Below are positions 24,187 through 35,555 of a stretch of DNA of 64,000 bases, one piece after another. The first letter of the stretch is position 1, and the number at the start of each line of letters is the position of its first letter. Source of the stretch: Paulinella micropora (taxonomy: Eukaryota > Cercozoa > Imbricatea > Euglyphida > Paulinellidae); contig WBZZ01007004.1 in assembly GCA_019918135.1 (NCBI GenBank), forward strand, positions 28,501-92,500, given 5' to 3'. The notes below the pieces were generated by a model. That model did no database searches. It saw nothing but the letters and a program-made list of their open reading frames with translations, and was not told where the DNA came from. The position numbers and the translations under genes are program-made.

Positions 24187-24838
24187 ATGTTATCTACTAA
24201 GCAAAACTATTTAGATGCGATAGAAAAATGGACTCATTTAAGTAGCAACATAAAACTGCCAACAAGCAAATCGCTCAAACCTGAAATTATCGCATTTTAC
24301 GAAAAATAACAACCCGAACAACCCCCGCGGGGTGATAATGTTGAAGTTGTATTGCCCTCCGTTGATACATTGAAGAAGGTTGTTTTAATGACGAACCAGA
24401 AACAATAGAAGCATATACGCCCTTCAAAGAAAGTGATATGAAGGAAACTGGTATCACCGAAATCAAGGCTAACGTAGGAGAAGAATTGCAAAAAAAGAAT
24501 TACCTGTTTTAGAAGCGCCTAATGAGAAGAAAACACCGATTAAAGCAAAGTGGAATCCGCCCGAGAATGGGTATAGTTGCTATGAAATAATAGCGGCACA
24601 TTTGAAAGTATCAAAAGACCCGTTTAATTTCTTGTATATGAAAGTGGAAGACCGCACGACAATGCAGGAGGATATGAAGAAATGGCACGAGAGTAGATAC
24701 GCACACATACCACCTGAACAACGATCTATTCTTAAATATGGTAAGTTAGACTATAAGACATTTTTTAGAGATGTTTTATCTCAACACGAGTGCAAACTAA
24801 CAACCTTGAAGGATATGTATGACAGGTTTCATATGTAA
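24187..24838 (+). pseudogene. Decayed relative of the B gene at 57847-58269, plus a downstream extension
   Basis: ATG at 24187 starts STKQNYLDAIEKW and ...LKPEIIAFYEK, aligning with STKQDYLNEIEKW and ...KPDIVSFYEQ in B. It is cut by TAA at 24307 and frameshifts. The matching signal continues as RGDNVEVVLPS and KETGITEIKANVGEEL. After about 24510 the B copy has the FxYGKYKxxK module. Here instead is a unique tail, YSCYEIIAAHLKVSKDPFNF...DMYDRFHM, ending at 24838. Dead in A, intact in B. Confidence 0.75.
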
Positions 24839-25473
24839 TCAGCAGTCAGTGCTATATCCTTCATCACATCAATACTAAAATATGATGGGTTAAATGAAAC
24901 AGGCTCGTCGGAGTTTCTTGATTTATAATAAACATTCAATGAAATGTTCGCGCCTTCTGCACATGTTACAGAAACTCTGTTAGTTGGATAAGTTTCAATA
25001 CGACCCGTTTTTTTAACCGTTTGTCCGCTTATATCATTACTAGGAGCCGTAATCTGCCATGCTAAAAGAACTCGTGTTGTTGTTGTTTTTTGAATAATCC
25101 ATTCACAACTAAACTCCTCGTTGCTAAAAGCAGGAAAATAATCCGTTATTTCAGTTTCAAGACTATAAGCATATTTGCCATCATCAAAATAGAATTGAAA
25201 TTGAAAGGAACCATGTCCCACTGGATTTGCGGCCATTGTTAAACAGCCCGAAAAAGAGACGATTATATACTGACCAACTGCTAAATTTGATATTGTTTTG
25301 CTGCCAACTCCCGATGTGTCAAGAGTTGTAAATGATGTGCCAGTCATTGCGGATCTGAGTGCTGTAGAGTTATACACATTTTGAATAACTCGTGTCAGTG
25401 TTGGAGTAGCAGTGACGGCAATAGTTTTAGTATCTATTGACTGCTGTTTTTGTGATCGGCCAAATATATTCAT
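24829..25473 (-). CDS. Probable virion surface protein with MNIFGRS N-terminus
   Basis: 214 residues, mostly beta-prone with Thr, Ser and Asn. ATG at 25473 is chosen because MNIFGRS there matches the start of the lectin-like fibre of A (xNLFGQS, 39908). The frame extends further upstream but without similarity. No domain is recognised. The gene diverges from the S74 fibre pseudogene and lies next to it, so a small structural or attachment protein is plausible. It is one of the few uninterrupted genes in A. Confidence 0.6.
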   Translation of the reverse strand: MNIFGRSQKQQSIDTKTIAVTATPTLTRVIQNVYNSTALRSAMTGTSFTTLDTSGVGSKTISNLAVGQYIIVSFSGCLTMAANPVGHGSFQFQFYFDDGKYAYSLETEITDYFPAFSNEEFSCEWIIQKTTTTRVLLAWQITAPSNDISGQTVKKTGRIETYPTNRVSVTCAEGANISLNVYYKSRNSDEPVSFNPSYFSIDVMKDIALTADYI

Positions 25474-25513
25474 ATTTTTAAAAACTATATATTCTACGAT
25501 ATAAAATAATTCT

Positions 25514-28500
25514 ATGAACCATTTGGGCAATCCATGGACATATCATTTTTACTGCTCTGTCATAGTGGATGAGAATTTAGAAATTGATGGAGTATTATAT
25601 GGCGATCATATTGAAGCAAACTCAATACAAGCAAAGACTGACGACATACCAATATCATCGTGGATATCTGATACTGGCTATGTGTCAATTAATAACGAAT
25701 ACGATTTACCATTTGCGGACGGCACTGCTAATCAAGTATTAAAAACAGATGGGTTGGGCAATACTTCATTTGCTACATTATCTTCAAGTTATATAAGAGA
25801 CTTTGAATTAGATAAATTACACCCAACAGCAATCAATTGCTTATTTATAGCACAGGGCAATGGAGAAATACGACATCACCCTTTCTAAGATTAGATAGAA
25901 TTTTTCAATATGACGGGAACATTAAATAATGGGAGGGCAAAGCATAACAAATGTAAATCTTGTTGATGGCATTGATGTTTCTGTTCTTGATGGCTCGGTG
26001 GTTAAACTAACAGGAGACCAAACCATAGCAGGGGCTAAAATATTTATTGACAAAATATCAACATGGTATGGGAAACCAATAATCATGGGCAGATCAACAA
26101 AAGGAATGGGTGCGACTGGTGGTTCAGAATTGTATGGTAATTATGGTGATTTCACTGGTGGTGCGCATATGCAAGCAATTACGTCACAAGTCAATTATCC
26201 TACTTTTTCATTAATCAATTCACAACACGATACTATAAGTTTAGCCTTTGATGCTTATATGGGTTCTGTTGGATGGGAATCAAGTTGCGCAAATTCAAAC
26301 TTTATGATTTATAAATATAATGACAAATTAAAAATTTTATATGGTAGTGGAAATGTCGTTGGAGACCCCGTTTTCTGGGCTACAGCCATAGAAATTGACA
26401 CAGCAGGTTTATTAACCGCGAAAGCAATAACAGCGAGTGGATTAATAACGGCAAATGCGGGATTAAATATGGGAGGGCAAATTATAACGAATGTTAATTT
26501 GGTTGATGGTGTTGATGTTTCTGTTCTTGATACTTCGGTGGTTAAACTAACAGGAGACCAAACCATAGGGGGAATTAAAACATTTAGCACTATAATAAAT
26601 GCGAGTGCGGGATTGATATGAAAAGCCAAAGCATAACAAATGTTAATCTTGTTGAGGGTGTTGATGTTTCTGTTCTTGATACTTCGGTGGTTAAACTAAC
26701 AGGAGACCAAACCATAGCAGGGAATAAAAATTTTACATCAACTTTAGAAGTAAGTGATTCATCCAATCCTGCTTCTTTTGATGGTATTGGCATTGACTTT
26801 GATACAAAAATAGGAATGATTGCAGCACAAAAAACAGCAACAGCGACTTGGTATCCGATACAAATAACTGGTTCATATGTAGAGTTATATTCAGGTAATA
26901 CTTTAATTATAACAGCAACTGGAACAACATTAAGTCTGAATAACAACAAAATGACAAACTTGGCAGACCCTTCCGCTTCAACAGATGGAGTAAATAAAAG
27001 TTGTATTGATACAAAAGACGGGCAAAATGTGAAACTAACAGGAAACCAAACCATAGCAGGAATTAAGACATATAGTAGTTGTGTTGGAATGACTGGGAAT
27101 TCAATAAATTCAACAACAAAGTGCACATTCATCGTTTTTAATTCTACAGTAATATCGGGTCACTTGCTAGTTTGGATATGAAAACAAATACGTATTATAA
27201 TTTTGAAATTTCTGCGAAAAAAATAAGTTTTATTATTGATGGAACGATTGTTTCGTGGTTTAATGCTACTGGCTTAGATTGTAATAGTAGTAGGATTCTT
27301 AATCTAGGAGCACCACAAAATGCGAATGAAGCGGTAAATAGGCAATATCTGGATGATAATTGTGTGAAACTAACAAGAGACCAAACAATAACAGGAATTA
27401 AAACATTCAACGGCACGAGCACTACGATAAAATATCTAACTTTAACACAAACGGCTGATTTTAATAATCAAGAAATCATTGATGGTGGAAATATTACATA
27501 TAATGGGGTGAGGATATTAAACCAAAATGGAGGAGATATATTCTTTTCGCAGACAACTAGTGATTATCAATATTTCTTATTTACTCTAAATACTGCTACA
27601 AGTGGAACCGCGAACCAAAGAGGTTATGTATTCACGAATGTAGCATTTGATGTAAAAGGAGCAGGTCTTTATATTTCAAAACTTTTGGACAATAAAAGTG
27701 CTTCATCTGATATCGTCCGTTTTAATAATGCTGGTGGTATGCGTTTTTATGGTTCTTTGGATATGAACTCAAACAACATAACAAGTGCTGGAACAATTAC
27801 TTCAACCACAGGCATAACTACAACCGCATTAACGGCGAGCGGATTATTAACAGCAAATGGTGGTTGCAAGTTATCTATTCAAAATAAAGTAGATGGAGGA
27901 AATGGACAGGGTATATTTCTGTGGGATACAGACAATGCAGGATGGGGGATTTATATGGCTCAGCCGGGGACAGGTAAAAGTCTATCTGGAGGGTCTGCGG
28001 TTGCAGGCAACGACATTTCAGGCTTTGCTATAAGATTTAGGTCTGGTTTTGCTTCGACAGATGGTTTTGTGTGGGAAAATTCTGATGAGCAATCGTTAAT
28101 GTCATTAAATGGGGCAAACGGAACTTTATGGACAAAAGGATTGATAACGGCTAGTGCGGGGATATCAACAACAACATTAACGACGAGTGATAAAATAACA
28201 ACAGCAACAGGCAAACCAATAATTATAGGAAACACAACAAAAGGAATAGGTACGACAGCGGGTTTAGAATTATATGGGACTTTTAATAATAATACTGCTG
28301 GAGCACACATACAAGCGATTACAACAGAAGATATATATCCAAAATTTAGACTATTTAATTTAGGACATAATAGCATAAATATGGGTTTTGATGCTTATTT
28401 AGATGGCGCGGGATGGAAATCAAGTTATGCAAGTTCAAACTTTTTAATTAATAAATTTTCCAACAAACTTAGATTTTTGTATGATAGTGGGAAAAGTGTT

Positions 28501-29407
28501 GGGACTGCTGTTCCTTGGTCTGTGGCTCTTGAACTTGATATAGCATGCTTATGAACAACAAAGGCAATAACGGCGAGTGGATTAATAACAGCAAATGTGG
28601 GTATTACATACACGGGAGTGCTAACGACCACAACATTAACTAGTGGAGCAAAGATAGGAATACAAGGAGGAACAGACGGGACGAATGCGAGAGGAATATT
28701 TATGTGGGAGACAGCAAATACAGACTGGGGCATTTACATGTCTCAATCTGGTGCGAGTAAATCATTAAGTGGAGGAACAGCACTAGCAGGTGGTGTTGGA
28801 GGTGGTATAACAAGTTATGCTTTAAGATTTAGATGTGGCACGAACACGACGGAAGGTTTTATATGGGAAAATCGTAATGCTGTTTTAATGTTTTTAAGAG
28901 CAAGCGACGGGCAGTTATGGGTATCGTCTAATCCACTTCAATATTCAGACAGGAGAAAAAAAAGAATATATAAAGGAATGCTTAGGCTTAGATTTTATTA
29001 CTAAGTTAAATCCAGTCTGCTATCGTATGATTGATGATTTAAAAAAATGTAGGACTGGCTTAATACCACAAGAATTAGAGGACATACTAACAGAAATGAA
29101 TATGCTAGATTTTGGCGGTTTTATAAAAGAAACAATTATGGTTCCGTGTCCAAAGCAAAGAAAAGAATGCGAATTGAAAGGTGTGAGTGTTAATCCAGAA
29201 GATGTTAAATGTGTTGATAGTGGTGATGTCGGTTATAGTATAGGTTATTCCGAGTTTATGGCACCATTAATTAAGGCCGTTCAACAATTATCAGAAAAGG
29301 TAGTTAATTTAGAAAAACAAAATAATAATCTCATGCTTATTATAGAAGATCTGTCTGAGCAACTTTCTGAAATACGAGCAGTCGCGCTTCCTCCTAATGT
29401 CCAATAA
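25514..29407 (+). pseudogene. S74-type fibre protein, broken into several frames
   Basis: Relative of the intact B fibre (46042-49782). Fragments are about 25514-25888, 25929-26621, 26618-27181, 27172-28554, 28560-29004 and 29027-29407. The repeat NVNLVDG(V/I)DVSVLDxSVVKLTGDQTI occurs at about 25940, 26480 and 26635; shorter forms follow near 27020 and 27360. The C-terminus carries SDRR, then GLDFITKLNPVCYRMIDD, typical of the peptidase S74 chaperone domain that trimerises and self-cleaves viral fibres. It ends in a leucine-zipper-like helix, QQLSEKVVNLEKQNNNL. Several stretches are about 85-90% identical to B at DNA level by eye. Breaks near 25890, 26620, 27180, 28555 and 28970 kill the gene. 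Confidence 0.85.
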
Positions 29408-29741
29408 TACGCGACTTCATATATCGCCACATATTATTGATGCGTCGGATGGCGATTTAACACCATAATTAAAGTCTCATGTCATTTCAGTGGAATTAAA
29501 GAACGAAGAAAAAAAAATAAAACATGAGCTGGAAGACGAGTGGCGGTGTTGCTGTTTCAAAGAAAGAACAGATGCAAGATTAATCAAATATTCAACTCAA
29601 ATAGCAATATTAGTTGGTGTCATAATCCTTTGCATTGTTAGATTAAGCGACCCAACAATTAGTTGTGCAAATTCTAACACTTATGTCTCTATCCTTTCGT
29701 TGTGCTTAGGGATAATATGTCCTTCACCGAAGTTGAATTAA
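29399..29741 (+). pseudogene. Small CCC/two-segment membrane protein (A copy), one internal stop
   Basis: Aligns with B 49775-50125. In frame it reads NTRLHISPHIID...DGDLTP, then TAA near 29466, then LKSHVISVELKNEEKKIKHELEDEWRCCCFKERTDARLIKYSTQIAILVGVIILCIVRLSD. The CCC motif followed by one or two hydrophobic segments is conserved in both elements. The stop and the missing start show that the copy is dead, unless it starts at the internal ATG (29490 region). Confidence 0.75.
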
Positions 29742-29764
29742 AGACCGAAAGCAGATAAACCAAG

Positions 29765-30395
29765 CATATGGTTAGTGGATTTGAGTTTTTTTATGTTCTC
29801 TAATATTGTTTATTCTAAATGTTTTACCACACTCACATTGAACTATATATAAACCATCTTCTTTTTTTGTTGTAAAATGTATTCTTTATTTTCTTCATAA
29901 TATTGTTTGTTTTGTTGTGTTATTTGCTCTTTATTTCGTTCATAATATGCCTTATTTTTTTCTGCTATGTATTCTTTATTTTCTTCATAATATTGTTTAA
30001 TTTTTCCTTTATTTTTTTCGCGATATTGTTTGTTTCTTTGTAAAATGTATTTTTTATTTTCTTCACGATATTGTTTGTTTTTTTGTAAAATGTATTCTTT
30101 ATTTTCTTCACGATATTCCTTCCTAGTTCTTCCTTCTATTCTTTTATTTAACTTATTATTTCTCCTTCTCGCCTTCTCAATTGATTGATATTTTCACATG
30201 GATAATCTTCGAGTAATTCAGTAAAGTGTTCTTCGTGTTTTAATATTTCAAAACTACTTATGTGTTGCCCTCTACCATCTATGAAGCCCAAGTCATTGAG
30301 CCAATGTCTGTGTAGTTGAACCAATATATATTTGGTCTGTCTGATATGACCTACTCACATATATATTTCCTTTCTTACAATCTCCAACTCGTGGC
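29765..30395 (-). pseudogene. GIY-YIG-associated repeat protein with C-terminal zinc finger, frameshifted
   Basis: Minus strand, from about 30370 down. An N-terminal part reads HISSFEILKHEEHFTELLEDYPC...LRRRE, resembling the end of small viral GIY-YIG nucleases. After a frame change come NKLNKRIEGRTRKEYREENKEYIL and at least six repeats of the form YREENKEYIL/YYEENKEYI. After another slip in an A-run there is VQCECGKTFR...H, a C-x-C...H-type zinc finger. The nuclease/repeat/finger order is known from algal giant viruses (family knowledge). In B these modules are separate genes (61991-62818). A half copy of the B palindrome lies at 30380-30394. Confidence 0.65.
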
Positions 30396-30439
30396 ATATT
30401 GTTTGTTATCCTTTGTTATTATTATGTATCGTTATCTTT

Positions 30440-30665
30440 AAATCATAAATTACCGCATTCATATATATGTGTCATATACCATCTATTATCGCCAGCACAC
30501 ATTAAAGGCAGTGCCTCATCAAAACTACGACACATATTATTTCCGTTATTTATGAAAACCAGATTCTACCCCTTGCTTTATACAATAAGCACACGATTCA
30601 TTCTTTTTTTCTGAGTATCGTGAGTAAAAATCGCAGGCAGTCCGCGACATAGCCGAGCACACGAA
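30440..30665 (-). pseudogene. Cys-rich membrane-anchored protein (A remnant)
   Basis: The minus strand reads SRTACDFYSRYSEKKNESCAYCIKQG, matching SRSACDFYSRVSEKKNISCVYCIQKG of B 50114-50398. It then decays with stops, although the ends still match. The hydrophobic N-terminus of the B protein is not preserved in frame here. Confidence 0.7.
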
Positions 30666-30687
30666 TAGCAATATTAATAACATATAT

Positions 30688-30912
30688 TTAACTCCCGCTT
30701 TTTCCCTCTTCTTTAATTATGTTATTATAGATCGCTTCTCGTTGCTTATCTGATAGCGGTAAGCGGTAAAGTATATTTTCAGGTTTTCTAAAAATATTGG
30801 GGTTTCTATTCACTAAGTTCTGAGTGATGCGGATTTGGTCAATTTCCTTCCCTAGCCTTTCTAGTTCCTCCAGTTGTTCCTCGTCTTTGCTTTTTTCTTT
30901 TTTATTTTCCAT
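30688..30912 (-). CDS. Small charged protein, unrecognised
   Basis: 74 residues from ATG at 30912. It is rich in Lys and Glu with a predicted helix EEQLEELERLGKEIDQI, then NPNIFRKPENILYRLPLSDKQREAIYNNI. It faces the next plus-strand gene across about 50 bp of very AT-rich DNA that may hold a divergent promoter. No family is recognised. Confidence 0.5.
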   Translation of the reverse strand: MENKKEKSKDEEQLEELERLGKEIDQIRITQNLVNRNPNIFRKPENILYRLPLSDKQREAIYNNIIKEEGKSGS

Positions 30913-30964
30913 CCTATTTTATATTACGTATAATATAAAATATATTATATTGCACATTAAAAAA

Positions 30965-31210
30965 ATGCCACACGAAAAACCATTTTTTACGTATTATAAC
31001 GAAATTAAACGCGAATATAAGTATTTGTCGGATGGAGCAGATAATTTTTGGTCTGAGCAAGTTAATGAAGGTATCAATAATCAAGCCCGTGAGAGGCTTA
31101 GAGCGGATAGATTGTTGGATGCTTCAACAAGAGGGGGGAATACTATGGAGGATTTAAAAGATAGGATTAGTGCGTTGGACAATATGCAAAGTATTTATAT
31201 ACAAACATGA
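30965..31210 (+). CDS. Small protein of the virion-gene block, unrecognised
   Basis: 81 residues from the ATG at 30965 (MPHEKPFFTYYNEIKREY). It overlaps the next gene by ATGA at 31207-31210, which suggests cotranscription. It is charged and helical with no motif known to me. First of a run of plus-strand genes leading to the capsid genes. Confidence 0.55.
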   Translation: MPHEKPFFTYYNEIKREYKYLSDGADNFWSEQVNEGINNQARERLRADRLLDASTRGGNTMEDLKDRISALDNMQSIYIQT

Positions 31211-31593
31211 ACTACGATGAACTGAAAGCGCACCTCCAAGATGACGGCGTTGATATGAAAGAATTTGAAAGAAAACATGGAACTGCCCCCATGAACGAAC
31301 AAATGATTGAAATGCGAAAATTAGAAATGGCTACCGATAAATATGATATAATGCACATAGAAGATAATATCCAGCAAATGAAGCGTGATATAACAAAATT
31401 GGTAAAACAAGAATATAAAGAAGAATACTTAAAACGATTAACCGATAAGGGTTTAACGTATATGAAAAACAAAGGCAAAGCGGACAAAACTCGCGTAATA
31501 CGAAGAGAGGATAGAAAGCAAGCGGAGCAGGAATATAAGGAATGGAAAGAAAACCGAGAAGAGTGGAGAGAAAACACCCAGATGATGCTTTAA
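31207..31593 (+). CDS. Helical charged protein, unrecognised
   Basis: 128 residues, Lys/Glu/Met-rich, long helices likely (IEDNIQQMKRDITKLVKQEYKEEYLKRL). Its start overlaps the stop of the upstream gene by 4 bp. It lies directly before the phospholipase-like virion gene. Possibly a scaffold or core component; that is inference from position only. Confidence 0.55.
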   Translation: MNYDELKAHLQDDGVDMKEFERKHGTAPMNEQMIEMRKLEMATDKYDIMHIEDNIQQMKRDITKLVKQEYKEEYLKRLTDKGLTYMKNKGKADKTRVIRREDRKQAEQEYKEWKENREEWRENTQMML

Positions 31594-31622
31594 TAGAAGC
31601 AAAGATAGGCGACGAACACAAG

Positions 31623-32959
31623 ATGATTGTACCACTAATAACTGTTAATCCCCGAAGTGTAGATAGATTTGTTAATGCTATTATTAGAAGTATTCAAGAG
31701 ATAATTATGGGGCCCACACTTAATAGATTACTTAACGCTGTTACAGGTATTGGACAATATGGTGTGCGAAGGCTAGCATGGGGGCAGATATTGAGATTAG
31801 TTGCCAACAATCCACAACTACGTGCGATGAATGTTGGATTACTTGGAAGAAGAAGAGCAGATGCTCTCAATACCTTTTTGCTAGCACTAGCAAGAAATGA
31901 AGCACCACAGGGTTTGCCTCCGCCTAATCCTCTTTTGATCGCAAGCGGACAGCAAAGAATAGGTGATTATGTATTAAGTGAATATGCGCGCAGATTAGCC
32001 ACTGGAATAATGTCTTTAAACGCGTGGCAAGTTTTTAAAACAGGCGTAGAGACTATGACACTTGCTGGTCTTGCAAAAGCACTTAAAGGAATATATAGAA
32101 CATGGTCTGCTCAACCAGATGCTCTCATTAAGTTGGAAGAAGAACGAATTCATACCGAGGGAAGTAATTATAATGGTGGGGGCACACGAGTGGAAAGCAG
32201 TCTTCAATTAGAAAATAGAACTCGTGGCAAATTTCCTTCCATTCTACCAGCAGATGCTTTGGACTTAGTTGCTTTTGAACATGATTTATTGTATGCTTCC
32301 GATGACAAGAATATCCAAGACTTTGCCGATAAACGATACTTTGAAAGAATTACCGATATGAGTGATTATCTAAAGAGTAATGGATTGGCTACGGCCGAAG
32401 TTGCCAAGAGTATTTTTGACAATTACAACTCAATGTTTTCAAAAGCAGATATATCTAGAATGGCCTTGGAAGCACAGGGGAGGGCACGTGGCGATATCTT
32501 TTTGGGATGCGATGAAGTTTTGGAAAACTATCAAAACCACTCCTCCAGATGCGAAATATAATGGATTTATAGGCAATGTAGATAAAACATTGATGTCCAT
32601 GATTGGTATCATGAAAAAATGTGGGCAGTTTTGACAAGGATGCAACATTTAAAGTAAATAAAATAGCAAATCCTGCTACATTCAATAAACAATATACGGA
32701 ACTCGTTGATGGTTTTAATAAAATGGTTAAATCGCAAGAAAAAGCCGATGGTGTGAAAGGATATTCTTTTATTCCATTAGCGAATGAGACTACAATAAAT
32801 AATTTTGTAGAAAAAACAACTACAATGAATAAGAAAAATACTTCAGCAGATATAGAGAAGGAAATAATTGTTGAGGTTAAGCCCACACTATATCAAACAG
32901 AAATGGTGGTAGCACCTATGGATTCAATCGGACTTGGTAATAACTTGGATATACTTTAA
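31623..32959 (+). pseudogene. Virion protein with phospholipase A2-like domain, two frameshifts
   Basis: ATG at 31623 follows the previous stop by 30 bp. About residues 1-185 are helical. Then NYNGGGTRVE and PADALDLVAFEHDLLYAS...DKRYFERI follow, which fit the calcium loop (Y-x-G-x-G) and the catalytic D-x-x-A-x-x-HD-x-x-Y of parvovirus-type phospholipase A2. Parvoviruses use this enzyme to breach endosomal membranes; similar domains occur in some Polinton-related viruses. The frame shifts at about 32500 (to DAMKFWKTIKTTPPDAKYNGFIG) and about 32625 (to FDKDATFKVNKIANPATF), then stops at 32959. The combined length would be about 445 residues. A capsid-internal minor protein is likely. Confidence 0.7.
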
Positions 32960-32974
32960 GATAAGGCATCCCAA

Positions 32975-34074
32975 GTGAAGCATTTGAAAGGATTTGTTAA
33001 TATGCTAAAAAATAAAACTGGAAAGAAAATATCTGTGACATTGTCAGATTATGACAAACCTGTTAGTGGATGGGAAAAGGTTATAAGGCAAGCATTAAAC
33101 AAAGGGGCTAGTAAGTCAGATATAGCAGAGGTAGATGACGTATTAAATAAGAGAATTTATGAAGAAGTGAGGGGTAAATTGACACCCGAACAAATGAAGC
33201 GATCGGAGGATTTAGAATTGAAGGATCAGGAATTTGGAAAGGCGACACCAAAACCAGCACCACAAACCATGCCACCAGCACCACAAACTCAACCACCGCA
33301 AACTCAACCACCGCAAACCATGCCACCGCAAACTCAACCACCAGCACCACAACTAACACCAGCACCAGCACCACCAAATCCACAAACAGAGTATGACAAA
33401 TATATTTATAAAAATGGAGAAAAACAAGGACTCCCATTCTGGGAGGAGAAAATCAAAGATGAAAAACTAAAAGAAATGATGAAAGAATACAAAGTTTCAG
33501 ATAATCCAGATCCAGCAACAACACCAAATCAAGTTATGGTTGATAGTATGAGAAGTATTGAACAATTGGTTGATAAGATTATGGGAAAATCTCCCGCCGA
33601 TGAAAGAGAAGACTTAATGGCACTTATTCGTTTTCTAATGCCAAGCGACCAAAATGGTGGAATTGGTACTTCGCAAACAAACCCACTTATTAAATGCAAC
33701 GAACTAAGACGCGATCGTGTGCTAGCAACTAAGAATGATTTTGAATCACTAGACAACACACTTTATAGCAACACAAATAACCACTTTATGGTGAATAAAT
33801 ACTATAGAGCAGTGATTCAGACCAGAGTAAAAGAAAAAAGAGAGTTTCCCAAAATGAAACGAAATCTGACGAGAACTTCCCCGCGGAAATTCCGCGACAA
33901 GTTCAAACTCGCCCAGAAAGAAAGGATTTTAAACCACTTGTCAATCCTCCAAGTAATTATGCTTTTGGTAGTCCTTACTATCCTTATTTCTATAATTATG
34001 CTTCACCACCCCAACCTTTTGGTGCTGAATATGATAATTATAGATATAATCCAAACTATTTTCAAAACCCATAA
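32975..34074 (+). pseudogene. Proline/glutamine-linker structural protein, frameshifted
   Basis: The frame is open from just after the preceding TAA (32957). The first ATG is at 33002, and the sequence continues in the same frame as the upstream gene, so the two may once have been one protein. Residues about 95-135 are PPQTQPPQT-type repeats, probably an extended linker. Near 33840 the coding signal shifts frame. It then encodes a Tyr/Pro/Asn-rich tail, NYAFGSPYYPYFYNYASPPQ, and stops at 34072-34074. The other frame after 33840 gives an implausible run of hydrophobic residues. No family is recognised; it is probably a virion component. Confidence 0.6.
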
Positions 34075-34081
34075 TATAGTA

Positions 34082-34984
34082 ATGCCTAAATCTGTACATA
34101 AAGGATTAATAGCAAACAAGCTGCCACGAAAAACACTTTTGAAGCAGAATATGGAAAAAACTAACATAGAAAAAGCGCACGAGGAATTTACCATTGACAG
34201 GCTAGTAATAACAGAGTTAGATAGCAAAAAAACCGCCAAAATTTAAGAATGACTTGGAAATACAACCAATTAAAACACAAAGAGATTGTGTTGAATTGCT
34301 TCCTATTCAAAAAGAAGGAATATTGCCAGCAATGGGGACTATGGTTATATGTGCAAGTACTGGCGGGGGTAAATCAGTTATGATTTGTAATCTACTCGCC
34401 AAAAAGAACATGTTGAAAGGTTTTCATGATAGAATAGTAGTCTTTTGCTTAAGTCCGTGCCCGATTTTGGAAGACACTCTCAAGTTAAAAAAAGGAGACA
34501 TAATCAAAGAAGATAAGCCTGATTTAATGAGAGGAATATTAACCAAACAAAAGGACTGATTAAAACTAAAGGATTTAAGAAGGCACCAAAAATATTATTG
34601 TTATTAGATGACATTGCACAGAGTAAAACTTTTCTCAAATCAGATGTGCTTACTGAGTTGTTTTTCGCTTCTACACATGCTAAAGTGTCAGTCTGGGTAG
34701 CAACTCAGAGTTATACACAACTTCCACGGAGAGTAAGAATTAATTGCCATTGGATGATTATTTTTAATGGAGTAAGGAGAAGCGAACTTGACAGACTGGC
34801 AGATGAATATGAAAGTCCTTTTCTCACTAAAAAAGAATTTTACAATATGGTTAAATATGTTACGGCAGAACCTTATTCGTTTCTAGCGATGAACAATACT
34901 GCCAGTGATAGAACAACCCAGTTTAGAAAGAATTTCTCTACTATATTGCGATTAAGTAAGGATAGAGATATGACAAACCTGTAA
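34082..34984 (+). pseudogene. FtsK/HerA (A32-like) genome-packaging ATPase, two frameshifts
   Basis: Pumps viral DNA into the capsid. ATG at 34082 gives MPKSVHKGL. A slip in an A-run at about 34230 moves to the frame with KPPKFKNDLEIQPIK. Walker A is CASTGGGKSVM (about 34353). A second slip at about 34556 restores the original frame, with Walker B ILLLLDDIAQ (about 34590) and the sensor-like VWVATQSYTQLP. The end is at 34984. About 300 residues overall, the usual size. It is not close to the B ATPase, which has a different Walker A. Inactivated by the slips. Confidence 0.88.
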
Positions 34985-35024
34985 AAATTAAATTAAAAGT
35001 TTTTTTTCAGCAATAATATAGAAT

Positions 35025-35555
35025 ATGGCGGAATCAACTAAATTATACAAAACTCGCTATCAGCAGGCAATCGCACTTTGGTATAAAGAGAATTCGCAAG
35101 GAAAATTCGTAATAATTCGTAAGGGATCGCCCGAATACTTAGCAATAAGGAAGATAGAAGCGGACATTAAGAGTGGTAAGATTAAAAGTCAATTAAAACC
35201 AAAAGTAAGCAAATCAGGAAGTAAGAAAAATGAACAACCTATTGCCAGCGGACAGCCAGATCAAGTGCCAGATGAAGCATTGAAAAGAAAGGCACCAGAC
35301 ATAGCATCAGCAAATAATTCATCTCCCGAACCAAATGCAAAACCTGTTGAAATGTCTCCAGCGCCTAAGGTTGAACAATCCCCAAAATCTGTTAATCCCA
35401 CTCCTGTTGCCGTGCCAAAACAAACTACCACAACACCAGCAAGTAAGATAGAAGCAATAGAAGATGCTTATAAGGAAACTCTACCACCAACTAAAGAAGT
35501 CGCTCAAACTAGCGACAATGACATAAATCAAGCCATAGCGGATTTAAGGAAATGA
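35025..35555 (+). CDS. Pro/Ser/Thr-rich protein with basic N-terminus, unrecognised
   Basis: 176 residues. The first 60 (TRYQQAIALWYKENSQGKFVIIRKGSPEYLAIRKIE) look folded and basic. The remainder is a disordered, Pro/Ala/Ser/Lys-rich tail. An AT-rich box (CAATAATATAGAAT) precedes the ATG. Position between ATPase and MCP suggests a minor virion or DNA-binding protein. No B relative seen. Confidence 0.5.
   Translation: MAESTKLYKTRYQQAIALWYKENSQGKFVIIRKGSPEYLAIRKIEADIKSGKIKSQLKPKVSKSGSKKNEQPIASGQPDQVPDEALKRKAPDIASANNSSPEPNAKPVEMSPAPKVEQSPKSVNPTPVAVPKQTTTTPASKIEAIEDAYKETLPPTKEVAQTSDNDINQAIADLRK

Noticed and set aside
33840..34246. Hydrophobic segment as a membrane domain of the A linker protein
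   Set aside because: It is an out-of-frame reading; the other frame gives a natural Tyr/Pro/Asn-rich tail and a normal ATPase start.
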